A stretch of 64,000 nt of DNA from Microvelia longipes (lineage: Eukaryota; Arthropoda; Insecta; Hemiptera; Veliidae), in assembly GCA_018340805.1 (NCBI GenBank), contig JACMZG010001913.1, forward strand, positions 19,732,079-19,796,078, read 5' to 3'. Each line of letters opens with the position of its first letter. Within the stretch, counting starts at the first letter, position 1. Positions 1 through 11,553 of this stretch are shown here, piece after piece. The translations under genes were made by a program, and so were the position numbers. Under the pieces are notes generated by a model that saw only the letters and a list, made by a program, of their open reading frames with translations, searched no databases and was not told where the DNA came from.

Positions 1-1540
1 AACTAAATATAACCTACAATGAAGAACATATTTTGCCACCTCATTCAATGATATCAAAGTGATATTCCCAAAAACAAACAAAATTTAGAAAAGCAAAAGA
101 TTTTATTATTCAAGCTCAACTCTCTATAAATGTTAGATGAACAGCAAAAAAAAAACATAATTATGAGAAGTTTACACTAACAATCCAAGCCAATATTTGG
201 CTAGAAATTATTGCCAAAACTAATAGCCAAAACTAAAGAAAAAATATTTAAAAAACAAAAAAAAAGATGTTTTTATAAAAACATAAATTATATTAAATCT
301 ATTAAGAACAGCAAGTTTACTGCTAATTCTTTTTAATCATTTCAAAGAAATGTTGTTTTATTTGTTTTTTAAAACTCTCAAGTTACCCTAAAATGTGTTA
401 CATTTAGGAATATTATATTTTAACTGTGCAGTAGGTCTAGTAGAATATGTATGTTGATAAAGAATTTTATTAGTTGTAAACGTATGGAGTAAAATGGATT
501 TTTTAAATAAGTAAATAAACGGTAGGACTTGAAAATCTTTAAAACCGTCATCAGGAGGGTAATCTAACGGTTTTTGTAAACATAGTTTAATTATTTTTCG
601 AAGAATCAGCTACCGTCGATACTTGCTGTTGGATATAAATATCCCTGGACTGGTTTCGGCATAACGCCATCATCAGCAGGCGGGGCAACACTCGAGCTCT
701 CAACTAATAAAGTTAAATCAGTGATTAACTTCTAGTCTCAATGAGCACGACGAGCCCTCTGAAGATATAACCTTTAATTTTAACCTTTTTAATTTTAATT
801 ATTTTCTTTGTAATATTAATTACTATTATTACGGGAAGATACGATTTACCATATGCTATGATGCCATAACTAATTATTGATTCTACTAGAATATATTTTA
901 TACTAATATAAGCTTAGTATATGATTCTTCCATAAGCTTAGTATTTTATACTTCTTTGTATTTTCTTTTAGCTTCTTATTTTATACTTATATTAGCTTAG
1001 TCAGTTTTATTCTTCTTTAAGTTACCACAGATTTTAAGAAAAGTATTTATTTATAAAAAAAAAATTGAATTTATTATTTCATCAGAACAAACTGAGACAT
1101 TCTGTCTCTTACATCAAATGAACTATAATTATTTTTATTTCCAGACAGTCTGTAATGTAAAGTTTTTTGACTTGATTTTAGAGAGAAAAAGTAACTTTTT
1201 AACCTCTAGGGACGAAAAAGTTTCTTTCTATGATTGGGGTTAGAGCCCACAATACTTATAAGAGGAGATATCTTCCATTTTTCAGGGCAGTAACCTTTAA
1301 ACACAAAAAAATAAGGTTAAATGAAAAATTATGTTAAAATTTGAAGATAAAATCTTGTATGTAATTTTTACCTTAAATAATTGCCTGCGTCGGCTTTTCC
1401 TTACGAGTTAAATGCATAAATTTCTCTGCTTTACTCAAGTTAAATCCATTAGTTCCCTCGGAATTAGCTTATTGTTTGAGGAAACAGTAGTATTCTTTAC
1501 TCCCTTGGTGTATAAATTACTATTAATTATTAATTTTCAG
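1..1540. other. Non-coding stretch upstream of the first visible ACAP exon
   Basis: AT-rich sequence with no exon I can recognise. It is probably intron of the ACAP-like gene, because the first visible exon opens inside the ankyrin-repeat region and must follow others outside the window. Only the hammerhead-like motif near 654-676 and a polypyrimidine acceptor ending at 1540 stand out. No ArfGAP, PH or BAR exon was found. Confidence 0.5.
654..676 (-). ncRNA. Hammerhead-ribozyme-like core (Penelope-type motif)
   Basis: Read on the minus strand the segment has CTGATGA, one extra T, a GGC/GCC stem closed by a short loop, then GAAA. The same order, with one extra base before stem II, recurs at 9714, 19695, 22175, 32390 and 43682. 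Penelope-like retroelements are known to carry hammerhead motifs. Stems I and III are not evident here, so self-cleavage is not claimed. No inverted partner was found nearby, so this may be a single element end. Confidence 0.35.
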
Positions 1541-1640
1541 GGTTCAGTGATGGCATGTGAATATTTAGTATTAAATAATATTACTATGGATATTCAGGAT
1601 GATTTAGGAAGAACTCCCCTTTATTTAGCTGTTCATTTAG
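1541..1640 (+). CDS. ACAP (centaurin-beta family): ACAP-like ArfGAP, ankyrin-repeat exon
   Basis: This internal coding exon is bounded by a TTTTCAG acceptor ending at 1540 and a GTAATT donor at 1641. It opens in phase 0 with GSVMACEYLV and closes with DLGRTPLYLAVHL plus one base of the next Gly codon. That is an ankyrin repeat: a helix with a CEYL core, then the GRTPLYLAV turn. The next exon at 3685 continues it in frame with GHTAQVCLL, which matches the ankyrin region near the C-terminus of ACAP proteins. ACAPs are BAR-PH-ArfGAP-ANK proteins that stimulate GTP hydrolysis on Arf6 at endosomes and the plasma membrane. The upstream catalytic domains lie outside the window. The assignment rests on the joint pattern of three exons. 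Confidence 0.8.
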
Positions 1641-1962
1641 GTAATTATATTCTTTCATTGTATCTAAACACATTTTATTTGTATCTATAGATAGAAATTT
1701 GCGATTCTTGTTTATAAAATAATTTATTTCTGATTTAGAATGTGAAGTAGTGACTTTAGAGCCTACATTGAAAGCTAAAATCATTTTTTTATTACTTGTA
1801 TTTTCTTCGTAACTCCTATGCTGTATTAAAAATATCTTTACCTCCAGAAGGGAGGAAAAGTGACTCATGATTCCTGGTCTGAGTCTACTGGGAGAAATGT
1901 AATTATCGGGAGTGAAATAGCTTTGGTTGTCATGGCAACTACTTTTCTCCTGCTCTAGCATT

Positions 1963-2034
1963 TCCCCTTTAGCTCAGTTGGTAGCATCTTCAGCTTTTAA
2001 CTTAAAGGCTACTGGTTCAATCCACACACTCTTT
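1963..2034 (+). pseudogene. tRNA-Lys-like sequence, first copy
   Basis: It contains an A-box-like TAGCTCAGTTGGTAG, an anticodon-loop-like CTTTTAA and a B-box-like GGTTCAATCC, in tRNA order and spacing. CTTTTAA would give a TTT (Lys) anticodon. The acceptor ends (CCCCTTT and CACACTC) do not pair well, so it is better read as a tRNA pseudogene or SINE head than as a working tRNA. Confidence 0.5.
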
Positions 2035-2168
2035 ATACTTCTTTAATAAGTTTTATCAACGAGTATGTAAAATAATTTAAAACTTTAACTTTTTTAATGC
2101 AAACGTTTTAGACTTTAAATGATTAAATTTGATTGTCATGGCAACTACTTTTCTCCTACTCTAGCATT

Positions 2169-2239
2169 TCCCCTTTAGCTCAGTTGGTAGGAAATTCAGC
2201 TTTTAGCTAAGGATACTAGTTCAATCCTCGCACTCTTTA
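2169..2239 (+). pseudogene. tRNA-like sequence, second copy
   Basis: This repeats the tRNA-like core at 1963 inside the second tandem unit. The A box TAGCTCAGTTGGTAG is intact. The anticodon arm is altered to AGCTTTTAGCTAAGG, and the B box is GTTCAATCC. The loss around the anticodon arm argues against function. Confidence 0.45.
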
Positions 2240-3684
2240 TACTTCTTTAATAAGTTTTATCAACGAGTATGTAAAATAATTGAAAACTTTTACTTGTTTA
2301 ATGTAAACGTTTTAGACCTTAAATTACTAAATTTCAAACAGCAACAATTTTTTTAAATTAAAAATAACATTCATTTAAAGTTGTGTATCAGGCTTTCAAA
2401 AACAAAATATTTAATATCTAAGCACTTATTTAGCAAGTTATTAAAATATAGTAGTTAAAATTACTATTACTGTAGTAATAGCAATTTTGAATTAGTTAAT
2501 GAAAAAAATCTACACAAATAATTAAAATAAAACTATAAGTTTTTTTTATAACAAGATGTCCCAGTGTAAACATTTGGTTCAGAATTGTCAAAATCTTTGT
2601 TTAGATAAAACTTAAACCTAAAATAAAATGCTGACCTCACTACTTTGTAGCGTAACTAATAAAACAGTTGTTTTATTTATTCTAACCATTTATTTATTCT
2701 AAAATCTTAATACGTTTATCTTTAAATGAATTTATTTTATTTGGTTTATTTATAAGTTTGATTGTTTTTTAAGAAGGATTTATATTAGCTTTAACATTTT
2801 ATTGAGGAGGGATACTATTCAATAAATTATATACTGTCTAATAAATCAAAAGGTTATCTTTTATAAAGCATATCACAATTTTAAGATTTGCTGTTTGTAA
2901 TTATACTATTTTTTCCCTACTGGAGATAAAATCTTAAATTTATCATAGGGGAAACAACAATTAACTTCCTCCGCGTCGCCTCGTAAGTTAACTGAATGGT
3001 TAAATAAAAGTTAATTGTTTTTCATACCACTATATTTAAATTCTACGAGGCATATTCATGTTTAGAATATCTACTACAAAAACCATTAAGTCTACATTTA
3101 CAAAAAAAGCTTAAAAAATATGAGGTTATTGTGTTGTCAACAGAGACGACTTTTAATCGTGATAGTTCAGCTTGGAGGGGGCGGGCAAGTTAAGCAGACA
3201 ACATATTACACTATACCCGCTTTGTTTTCTTGCTTTGATACTCCTCAGTAGCCACCTAACCCTGTAAATGTATTTTACATGCCTAGGTGATGAGCGTAGA
3301 GGATGTAAAGATCTATTTTACATCCCCGGAGTCATTATATAAATTTACAGGTTCAGGTCTGTACTTCAAACCCCCCATTTTACCATTCAAGTCTTATGTA
3401 AATATTTTTTTTACAATAAAAAATAAAGTTACTTATTTCGTAATAATTTATTTTAATAATTTATGTTATAATTTATAATTTTTTGGTTATAATGCAAGTT
3501 AAAAGATATATCTTTTGTATAAAACAATATATTTTTCTTTTTTGTAAAATTTTCTTCATTTTTTACGTATTTTTTTTTTTTAATTTGTAATTTTTTTTAT
3601 GAAGTCACATTTTAAAGGCAATCAAACATAAATCAAGTAATTATTTTATTGTTTGTTTCATTATTGATATGCAATGTTTTTTAG

Positions 3685-3805
3685 GCCATACAGCACAAGT
3701 ATGTTTATTATTAAAGCATAAGGCAGATCAGCATGTTAAAGACAAAGAAGGGAAGGATGCTTTAGATATTGCAATTGATATGGCTCATGCGGACATAGTG
3801 ACCCT
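3685..3805 (+). CDS. ACAP (centaurin-beta family): ACAP-like ArfGAP, second visible ankyrin exon
   Basis: The exon follows a TTTTTTAG acceptor and ends before GTGAGTA. It completes the split Gly codon from the previous exon and reads GHTAQVCLLLKHKADQ, then a KDKEGKDALDIAID turn and AHADIVTL. This is the next ankyrin repeat, whose HADIVTLLRL ending is characteristic of ACAP C-termini. The exon ends after two bases of a Leu codon, which the exon at 6621 completes. Reading frame, splice phases and family pattern agree across all three exons. There are no stops or frameshifts, so the gene looks functional. Confidence 0.85.
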
Positions 3806-3948
3806 GTGAGTATTGAAAATCGATTCTTTGCTTTTAATGGTTTTTTTTTAAATAGCTTATAAGGTTGGGGTTATTGAAGGGGAGAGAAGGGGAATTTATT
3901 TTTTGTGTGATGAGGGACTAACTGATTAAGAAATATATAAATATTTAA

Positions 3949-3950
<2 letters not shown>

Positions 3951-4007
<57 letters not shown>

Positions 4008-4039
4008 ATATAATGTGTGTGTGTGTGTGGTGTGTGTGT
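3951..4039. repeat. (TA)n then (TG)n microsatellite
   Basis: Compound dinucleotide tract: about 60 bases of TA repeats with short interruptions, followed by TG repeats. Confidence 0.9.
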
Positions 4040-4907
4040 TATTTGGTGTGCTCCAAAATTATTGCACGCCTTCTTTATTCTTTTTTTTAAAAAACACAAG
4101 ATTTACAATGTAAAATAATTACTAATAACACAATTATCCTATTTCAATATATACTTACTATAGCTATGTTTCTTAGCTTTATTCTTGTAATGGAAATTAA
4201 ATATAATTGTTAAAAAAAATACATCACTTCTCTCTTCAATATTGTATTAATTATTTCTTATGAGGGTTTCCTCATTGCAATTTCAGCATAACTATAAACC
4301 GTTTCCCTAAAATTTTAATGAAATGCTTAAGTTTAATTTTAACCCAGAATGCGAGCGAAGCAAGCGGAAAAAAAATTTATGTTTCTATTTTAAAAAAGTG
4401 ATTTTTTTTATTCAAAGCAGATTTTGTTAGGTGTCTTTTCCTACTCTCTGATTTTTATTTGAAATAATCGTTACTTAGTAAGTACAAGGCAATGTGAAAA
4501 ACAATTCATCGTTCTATTTATTTAAATAGTTTGTTGTAGGGTAATTTGAACTCGGAAGACTCACTTACACTTTAATAGTTATTTATGTCATAAGGCTGAG
4601 AAGTGTATCTTTATGTCACGGCAATTAGATTTATCGACGAGCGAAGTGAGTCGGGAAAAATTGCCAAGACATAAAGACATTCTTAGCCGGATGGCATACA
4701 CTATTTTTTTGGAGGCAGCACTCATTAAATAAACTGTGCTATATACTTAATTGAAAAAAAAAAACAAACGTCCAATTAACTCCATATTATCGTCGTCATT
4801 GAATTCATCCATAGCTTCACACTTTTACTCAAAAATGTAAAAGTTTTACAAATAAACACACAAAAAATTTCAATTAGAACACCTTTTAAAAACGAAAAAA
4901 AAGTTAG

Positions 4908-5160
4908 TCTACGAACAAAAACAGAAACAAAATGAACGTTTTTAAAGAAACCTCAGAGTTTTACACAGATTGTTTCTTTTGAACATGCTACATTACAGTA
5001 ATGGCGGCAATATTTGAATGACTTTTACGTCCTAGGAATTTTTTTTACATTCATTATTGTCCTTGGAGGTGAAAAGTACTAAATAACCTCCTATAACAAT
5101 AATGATTGGCTTCTCATCCTAAAAACGGTCCAATCAAGTGCTCAATTACGTACTACCTCA
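4908..5160 (-). repeat. Dispersed ~250-bp repeat, related to 52440-52690
   Basis: The reverse complement matches 52440-52690 and 63047-63297 along its length. Shared landmarks are GAGGTAGTACGTAATTGAGCAC, TTATTTAGTACTTTTCACCTCC, GCCGCCATTACTGTAATGTAGC and AACGTTCATT. No coding potential or clear terminal repeat was seen. The family is unknown to me. Confidence 0.75.
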
Positions 5161-5699
5161 AAAAAAAAAAATAAGTCACTTTAAACAGTTAATCACAATT
5201 CTTCTCAATTATGACAACCGTAAAGACCCTTTTAAGGCTGCATGGTAACAAGATAGGCATAAATTGTTCTTTATACGAGCAAAGCGGGCAAATAGGGATA
5301 CTATTTTGTAGAATAGTGACATCTATGATATACGTGGAAAAGTATGTTATCTGCCTCTTTTAATTTAAATTTGAAACTTTATTTTTATTCCAATAATATT
5401 GAGATATGGAATATTCTAATCCAAGTAAATAGCATTTGTCTTTCCACACACATATACTTAATCATTCATAGCCAGCTTTTGACTTGATCAATCATCAAAG
5501 CTGGTAGATTGAGTCCAATTCGTTTTGGTAATTCTCTTAGGTCAAGGCTTATAACAGATTAAAGTTTTTATGAGCACTGATGATGATCGTTAAGGTCAAA
5601 AACTGGCTATGTATATATGCTTGTGGAAGATTACTTATGCTATTTATTCTTGCTCTAGTGTCTCCTACATCGCCCTTTTACGACTCATTTCCCCCTTAA

Positions 5700-6395
5700 A
5701 ATCTTTTATTTGATTTACAGTTTTGACCTTTTTTATTATTATTATTAAATGTACATATCGTTTAGGTTTACCTTTGACCTTTTCTTTTATTATTTTTTTA
5801 TTAAATGTATTATTGTTTAGAATTTACCTTTGACCTTTTCTTTTATTATTTTTTTATTAAATGTATGTATTGTTTAGATTTAATTTGACTTTGATTTTAG
5901 ATTTATTTTTTTTATTAAATGTATGTATTGTTTAGATTTATATTTGACCTTTTCTTTTATTATTTTTTTTATTAAATGTACGTATTGTTTAGATTTGCCT
6001 TTACCTTTTCTTTTATTATTTTTTTAAATGTATGTATTGTTTAGATTTACTTTGACCTTTTCTGTATTTTTTTATTAAATGTATTGTTTAGATTTCTTTG
6101 ACCTTTATTATTTTTTTTTATTAAATGTACATATTGTTTAGATTTGCCTTTGACCTTTTCTTTTGTTATTTTTTTTATTAAATGTATGTATTGTTTAGAT
6201 TTACATTTGACCTTTTCTTTTATTATTTTTTTTATTAAATGTAGATTTGTTTGATCTTTTCTTTTGTTATTTTTTTATTTATGTATTGTTTAATTTACTT
6301 TGACCTTTTCTTTTATTATTTTTTTATTAAATGTCGTATTGTTTAGATTTGTGACCTTTTATTATTTTTTTTATTAAATGTACGTATTGTTTAGT
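5700..6395 (+). repeat. Minisatellite, ~55-60-bp unit, about a dozen copies
   Basis: Each unit runs TTTGACCTTTTCTTTTATT, a T-tract, ATTAAATGTATGTATTG and TTTAGATTTA. Copies differ by short deletions and T-tract length, some being truncated to about 40 bp. It lies wholly within the last ACAP-like intron, ending about 220 bp before the terminal exon. Confidence 0.9.
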
Positions 6396-6620
6396 GTACC
6401 CCCTGACAGTGTCTCAAATACTCCAGCTTGGGGACATCCTGGCCTTCGGTATCAAATTCCAATTCTTTTCTTTTTCTGGTTTTAAAGTAAGTACTTAATT
6501 GATGCCCCAAAAACACCCATTACTTTTACCCTCTCTAGACTACAGTTGAAGTGCCTCTGACTAATGGTGACATTTTTTATAGTGATAATTTGACTGATGG
6601 TGATGATTTGTACTTTATAG

Positions 6621-6798
6621 ATTAAGATTGGGTCGACTTAATGAAGAAATGAAAGAGACTGAAGCTGGAGATGAAACTTTCAACGATGTTGTTAGAGACT
6701 TCTCTCAAATGGCCAACACCACGCCTTCCAAACTTGCCTCTACCTCCTCTGCTTGCCCCTCTCCGGTCCCCTCCCAGACCAAAAGTGAACAGACATAG
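6621..6798 (+). CDS. ACAP (centaurin-beta family): ACAP-like ArfGAP, terminal coding exon
   Basis: The acceptor is TACTTTATAG. The exon completes the Leu codon left open at 3805 and reads LRLGRLNEEMKETE, then GDETFNDVVRDFSQMA, then a Ser/Pro/Thr-rich tail ending at TAG (6796-6798). RLxRxNEEM followed by GDETxxDxxRDFSQMA is the recognisable C-terminal signature of ACAP1/2/3 proteins. The exon gives the gene its 3' coding boundary and its + orientation. The tail after NTTPSKL is not conserved in families I know. Confidence 0.88.
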
Positions 6799-7600
6799 TA
6801 TTCAAATTCTCTTATAAGGAAATTCATTAGATCTGTTCGAAAGAAACGAGACAAATAATGACAATATAATTGTATATTATATATAGTTTTTAAAAGAAAT
6901 TATAATTATGACCAAAGCAATATTAAATTTATCAAATGTTTTATTTTAATTTGTTAATTATGTACAAAACCATATCAAATTAAAAAAAGTAAAAATCAAA
7001 TTTATTTTAATTTTCCATTGCTATGGAATTTAAGCAAAGTTACTTCTATGTTAACAAAGTACAATATACTTATAATGATATTTTAATTACAATATTGTTA
7101 ATTTAGTTTTTTATAATTTTGATTGATTTAATTTTATTTGCCATAGGCTTGTATATACAATGTGTTTATTACTCAGATTAATTACAGATTAATATACAAT
7201 CTGTATTTTTATGAAATTTATCTAACAGTATGCCACTATTCTAATATTTTTTTTTCTTTTTTTTATACTCCGCTCTTAACACATACGCGTTCTAGCAGAG
7301 TCTAGGAATTTGAGAATCAGTGTCAATTTTAGGAGCTTAGGTAAGGTGAGAACCATTTGTTCAATCAAACTGCTCCCTATGGTAGTAAGACACTTAAACT
7401 AAAAGTGCGCCAAAGCTAGCGGTCAGATACGGCATTGCTGACTGACTATAATTAGTCATCTTACTACCAATACCAGGGATCCAGTGTGACATTTATAGAT
7501 TATCAATTTTATTACAGAATAAAATTTAAATTTCACGGGGAAGATACAAATTTCGGTCTTTATTCTAAATAAAAACCTGCCAAGTGGCGAAAAAACTAAC
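6799..7600. other. ACAP-like 3' UTR and downstream non-coding DNA
   Basis: AT-rich. The start must be 3' UTR of the ACAP-like gene. An AATAAA occurs near 7516, but it cannot be proved to be the poly(A) signal in use. No other gene was seen. Confidence 0.5.
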
Positions 7601-7684
7601 TGTCCCCGCGGAGACTCGAACGTGGTAGAGAATCTAACCTCTAATTAGAAGTCAGACACGCTACCACTGCGCCACGCTGACCCC
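7601..7684 (-). pseudogene. tRNA-Arg(TCT)-like sequence or SINE head
   Basis: On the minus strand it reads an A box TGGCGCAGTGGTAGCG, an anticodon region GACTTCTAATTAGAGG (TCT in the loop) and a B box GTTCGAGTCTCC. The order is tRNA-like, but the variable region is long and the acceptor and T stems pair poorly. An (AATA)n/(TA)n tract lies 20 bp from its 5' side. It is probably a tRNA-derived SINE head or a decayed tRNA. Confidence 0.5.
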
Positions 7685-7701
7685 CTTCTTCCTACTCTAA
7701 T

Positions 7702-7725
7702 AATAAATAAATAAATAAATAAATA

Positions 7726-7784
<59 letters not shown>

Positions 7785-7803
7785 ATATATAATATATATA
7801 TAT
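7702..7803. repeat. (AATA)n and (TA)n microsatellite
   Basis: Seven AATA-type units followed by about 70 bases of TA repeats. Confidence 0.92.
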
Positions 7804-7839
7804 GAAATGAGCATAATCAGCTATAATTGACAGCTGAAC

Positions 7840-8110
7840 AAATGTAACTTGTAAGCTACCTCATGGGGAGATTCGCAAGTTCGCGCTACAAATAATTTTC
7901 TAAGCTTTACTATCCTTTACTTCAGGATTTTTCTTATAAACCGACTAATATCAAACAATATTTAAGAATTTACTTCTTTTGAAATGAATATAAGAACATA
8001 AAATTTAACTAAAATGCATTAAATGTTGCCCTGAGTATGGAACAAATTTAAATGAATAAACTTTTGTCTAATCCCCCGTATAGTTACAGTATTGTTTGGA
8101 AAATGAAGGC
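7840..8110 (+). repeat. Dispersed repeat, partner at 40530-40785
   Basis: It shares an ordered set of blocks with 40530-40785: ACAAATAATTTTCTAA, TATCCTTTACTT, AAACCGACT, CTTTTGAAATGAATATA, and GGTTTGAAAAATGAAGGC or close variants. The two copies are in the same orientation and differ by many substitutions. Family unknown. Confidence 0.65.
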
Positions 8111-8572
8111 CTATCAAGTCCTATCTTCCTTATGTTAAAAAACTGTCACCGATACCCTACTCTTTCTAACAACTCCTAACACCACTTTAGGAGTGGTATT
8201 AGTAGTTTTTAGCACTTCTTCCACCAGATTATAAACATAACTAGGTGGATTTTAGTTTTTTTAATATTGTGTAGAACTTAAAATTTTATGTTAAATAGTT
8301 TTCTTACCTTGTTTAAAAATTTTAATTTATAAATAAAAAAATCCTATGATTAAACTAAGTCGCTTAAATGCATGTTAGACATTAAGGGTAAAAAAGACAA
8401 ACTTTATTGAGTTCTTTTACTTTTAAACTCCAATTTTAATAAAATCGATATGACTCTAGCTTTTGGTACCCTCATTAGACAAACCAAGAAAAAACACTCC
8501 TATTATTTGGCTTGTACAACTAATGGACTTATTATTATTAGTGATTAATAATAAAAGGTGAAAGAATAAAGT

Positions 8573-8878
8573 CATAGAGATATATTACCAGAGGAGCCCT
8601 ATTGGTTGAATTTTGAAACATCAAAAAAGTAAGCTGAGCACCTACGAATATTATTATAATTAAAGTAACCAGATAAAGATATAGCAACTTATATAATAGA
8701 ATGTTTATAATACAAAACAAAGCACAATACATTTGTGGAAAGCAGGCGACAAGTGAATTTTTATAACCTTGACTCGCTCTTAGTGGAAGTTTCAATGAGG
8801 TTACACATAGCCCCAAAAATGTTCCAGGCCTCTCAATATATTGAGATAGGCTATGGCCTTTAGTAATATATCTCTGTG
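8573..8878 (+). mobile_element. Small inverted-terminal-repeat element, CAYAGAGATATA family
   Basis: It begins CATAGAGATATATTA and ends with the near complement TAATATATCTCTGTG. Inside are GAATTTTGAAACATC near the left end and CAATGAGGTTACACA plus CAGGCCTCTCAATATATTGAG near the right end. Related full or partial copies lie at 15099, 17315, 18815, 19101 (minus), 21118 and 21688. There is no coding capacity, so it is a non-autonomous MITE-like element. The target duplication is not clear. Confidence 0.7.
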
Positions 8879-9454
8879 GTAAAAGTAATGATTGAAAAAT
8901 TATAAGTAAATTATTTTACAATAATATTTATTGTATATTTGCAATAAAATCCCAAACAATAAATTCATGAGCCTATTAACAGTTTGCTTAGTAAGGCAGA
9001 TTCTTCTAAGCATTCTTTAATACTGATGTATTGTTTATATATTTATGAATTCATATTATAAACCGTTGTAAAAGGTAGTACTGGCTAGCTGTAATTTTTT
9101 TATGAACAAATAGAGTAATAAAAAAAAGTATTTTGTAATCAAGATTAAAAATTATTAGTTTCCAAAACTATGTTGTACAATTGAATTATGTAGACAGTTG
9201 AATTCAATAGATAAATATGATTTATTATTATTGTAATAGTTGTACACTTTCCATAGCAAAAATATATAAGAATCTATTAGTATTATATTCTTCTCTTCTC
9301 TAGTGTACTGCATATCTAGAAGGCCATTTTATTCACATTTAGTTTTTGCCATGATAAACATTATTATTTTAGTGATTTTTTCAAAGAAAACTATGCCAAT
9401 GAAGTTGCCAGTATGAAAATTTCTATGTTGGCCTCCTAATATCTCCTATAAAAT
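8879..9454. other. Non-coding DNA
   Basis: AT-rich sequence between two repeat elements. I see no gene, RNA or repeated block in it. Confidence 0.5.
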
Positions 9455-9690
9455 TTATATATTAATATATATATATATATATATAATATATATATATATA
9501 TTATATAATATATATATATATATATAACTATATATATATAATATATATATATAATTATATATTATATATATATAAATATCTATATATATATATTATATAA
9601 TATATATATATTACAGTTATAATATATATATATATACATATATATATATACATATATATTAAATATACATTATATATATAAGTCATATAT
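9455..9690. repeat. TA-rich microsatellite cluster
   Basis: Interrupted runs of TA with ATA/TAA variants over about 235 bp, followed at 9800-9825 by another short TA run. Confidence 0.9.
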
Positions 9691-9713
9691 ATATATAAAC
9701 AGTCTCTCTTCGT

Positions 9714-9742
9714 CTGTGGAAGAACTTTAACAGTTCGAAACG
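9714..9742 (+). ncRNA. Hammerhead-like hairpin core
   Basis: CTGTGGA, one extra A, a perfect GAACT/AGTTC 5-bp stem with a 5-base loop, then GAAACG. This matches the layout of the Penelope-type motif elsewhere in the window, except that the catalytic CTGANGA is altered to CTGTGGA, so activity is doubtful. It may mark a decayed retroelement end. Confidence 0.3.
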
Positions 9743-11553
9743 TTACGTTTTTATTGTAAGTTTTCTTAATGTTTCTATATCTTTCTTTAATAATTAAGTA
9801 TAATATATATATATATATATATAATTATATATGAAGCCAACAACTACGTAAGAGCAAATAACAACAATAATGTGGTTGTAAGTGTCCACAGGAAGGCACA
9901 CTGGCCACAAAGAGGCCCAAGGTACTGATGTCACGGGGCTCAGCTCCTTGTTTATGGAATTTTGTAATAAATAAATAAATCCTTTATTTTACATAATATA
10001 CATTTCTGTAAAATGTAAAAAGTCGAAACAAAAAAATATTTGTTACAATTTAAAATGTATGGACTGAAATTCTTCCTCACAGTACAAGGGATTTTTTAAA
10101 GGACTAATTTTTACTAATTTGTCAAATCTTTCCTCCTCAAGGGCACTTATATTTTCAGGTTCTATGTTGTACAGATTTAGCCCTGCTTGAATTGAATTAT
10201 AATTTTAAATGCTCATTCATTAAAAACTGTTTATTTTGTATACTTAAGAAGAGGTTTTCTTAGTGTGATTTGCTTATGTCAAATGTGTATATATTGATGT
10301 GCTTATATCTGTAGGTAATTTATTCAATGTGCCTTAGATGATAAAATGCTTACTTAGGATTATACAAATCTACAAGTTCACCATGACCATGTTTAAGTAG
10401 TCTAATTTTAAGATGTAATACTTTCTATGTGAAAGCAAAAACTATGTAAACCGTTTTTTTAAATATCTGTTTCATGTTATTTTTCTTTTTTGTCAATTTT
10501 CCTCCTTTTTATATATATATTTTTTTTTTCATTTGTAAAATTTCTTATGAAGTCACATTTTAAATCTAATCAAAGATTAGAAGATTTTTCTAATTTTTCT
10601 AATCAAGATTAGATTTTTCTAATTTTTCTAATCAAAGATTAGATTTAGAACCAAAAATTATATTTTTTGGAGCCCATGTTTTATCATTTTAAGAGTCATT
10701 AATTTCTAAATGCTTTATGGTTTATCTAGTTATTTTAATTGTACAATTAACTTCCAGTTGCAGTGAAAATGGGGTCTATCCTTGACTCCAACCCCTATCA
10801 TTAATATTTGTTTTGGCATAGTTCTCTAGTAGTAGATTGCTGGAGTCTCTGGGCTCAGATTGGTTTGTGCTAATAATTCATTGCTGAAATAATAATAATT
10901 TCTCTAGTTGAGGTGATGTTATCAAGGTATATCTGTTACATGGTGTTGCCGGATGCACACTGTCACTGGTATTACCTTACAATGTTGAACTTGAGCATTA
11001 CTAATGATTTTACAAATGAAAGAAATAAGTATAGATAGATAAGTATTAAATAAGTATAGAAATAAGTATTAAATAGATTAATGTATTTTTTAAAGAAATG
11101 TTTCTTTAAACAATACCTCACTTTTAAATTATGTCCACTAAAATAGACATTTCTTTTCTGCCCACGACATCGAGTTATCTAGAAATCTTTGCTTTAATAA
11201 TTTATGAGCAAATTTGGTGAAAACTAGTTTTAAGGAAGTATAGACAACATTTAGGGTTTTGTCCAATAGATTTTGTAAAGCGTTAAAATTGTTAGTTGAT
11301 AATAGATTATTTATATGATAGTCTTTTTTCATTTTTATTGTGAAGTTTATTTGTAACCTCTTTATGGATTGAATTTGATCATTTCAGAAAAATATTTTTT
11401 TACTTGAATATTTTTTTCGTAGCTTCGCGTCTTCTGATTTATTATTTAACTGGAATGAAGTTTCCTAAAAAGACATTAGGTAGCTTAATATAAAGTGTGA
11501 TAAAAAAATAATTATAAACTAATACGTTACTACGCTGTGGATTACTCATAACA
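9743..11553. other. Non-coding intergenic DNA with a short tandem repeat
   Basis: AT-rich. At 10563-10650 a unit containing TTTTTCTAATTTTTCTAATC and AAAGATTAGA is repeated, making small palindromes. No gene was recognised in the rest. Confidence 0.5.
10563..10650. repeat. Short tandem/palindromic TCTAATC repeat
   Basis: TCTAATC and its complement GATTAGA alternate about every 10-30 bp, giving overlapping direct and inverted copies. Confidence 0.75.

Larger units (their letters stand above)
1927..2334 (+). repeat. Two-copy tandem duplication (~205 bp unit) with tRNA-like core
   Basis: Two adjacent units (about 1927-2131 and 2132-2334) share GTCATGGCAACTACTTTTCTCC at the start, a TAGCTCAGTTGGTAG core in the middle, and a TTATCAACGAGTATG tail. 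The second unit has a short deletion and scattered substitutions, so the duplication is not brand new. A tandem arrangement of a tRNA-containing unit could come from unequal exchange or from a head-to-tail SINE. Confidence 0.75.
1641..3684. other. ACAP-like gene intron
   Basis: Intron between the first and second visible exons. It holds the ~205-bp tandem duplication with tRNA-like cores at 1927-2334. The rest is AT-rich, with small imperfect hairpins (for example around 2950-3030). I see no coding exon in it. Confidence 0.6.
3806..6620. other. ACAP-like gene intron
   Basis: Intron between the second visible exon and the terminal exon. It contains a microsatellite (3951-4039), an imperfect inverted pair around 4600-4690, an inverted copy of a dispersed repeat (4908-5160) and a long minisatellite (5700-6395). 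No exon was recognised in it. Confidence 0.6.

Noticed and set aside
7601..7684. Functional tRNA-Arg
   Set aside because: A and B boxes are present, but the acceptor and T arms do not pair properly and the variable region is too long.
8538..8816. 92-codon minus-strand frame
   Set aside because: Lies within the MITE at 8573-8878.
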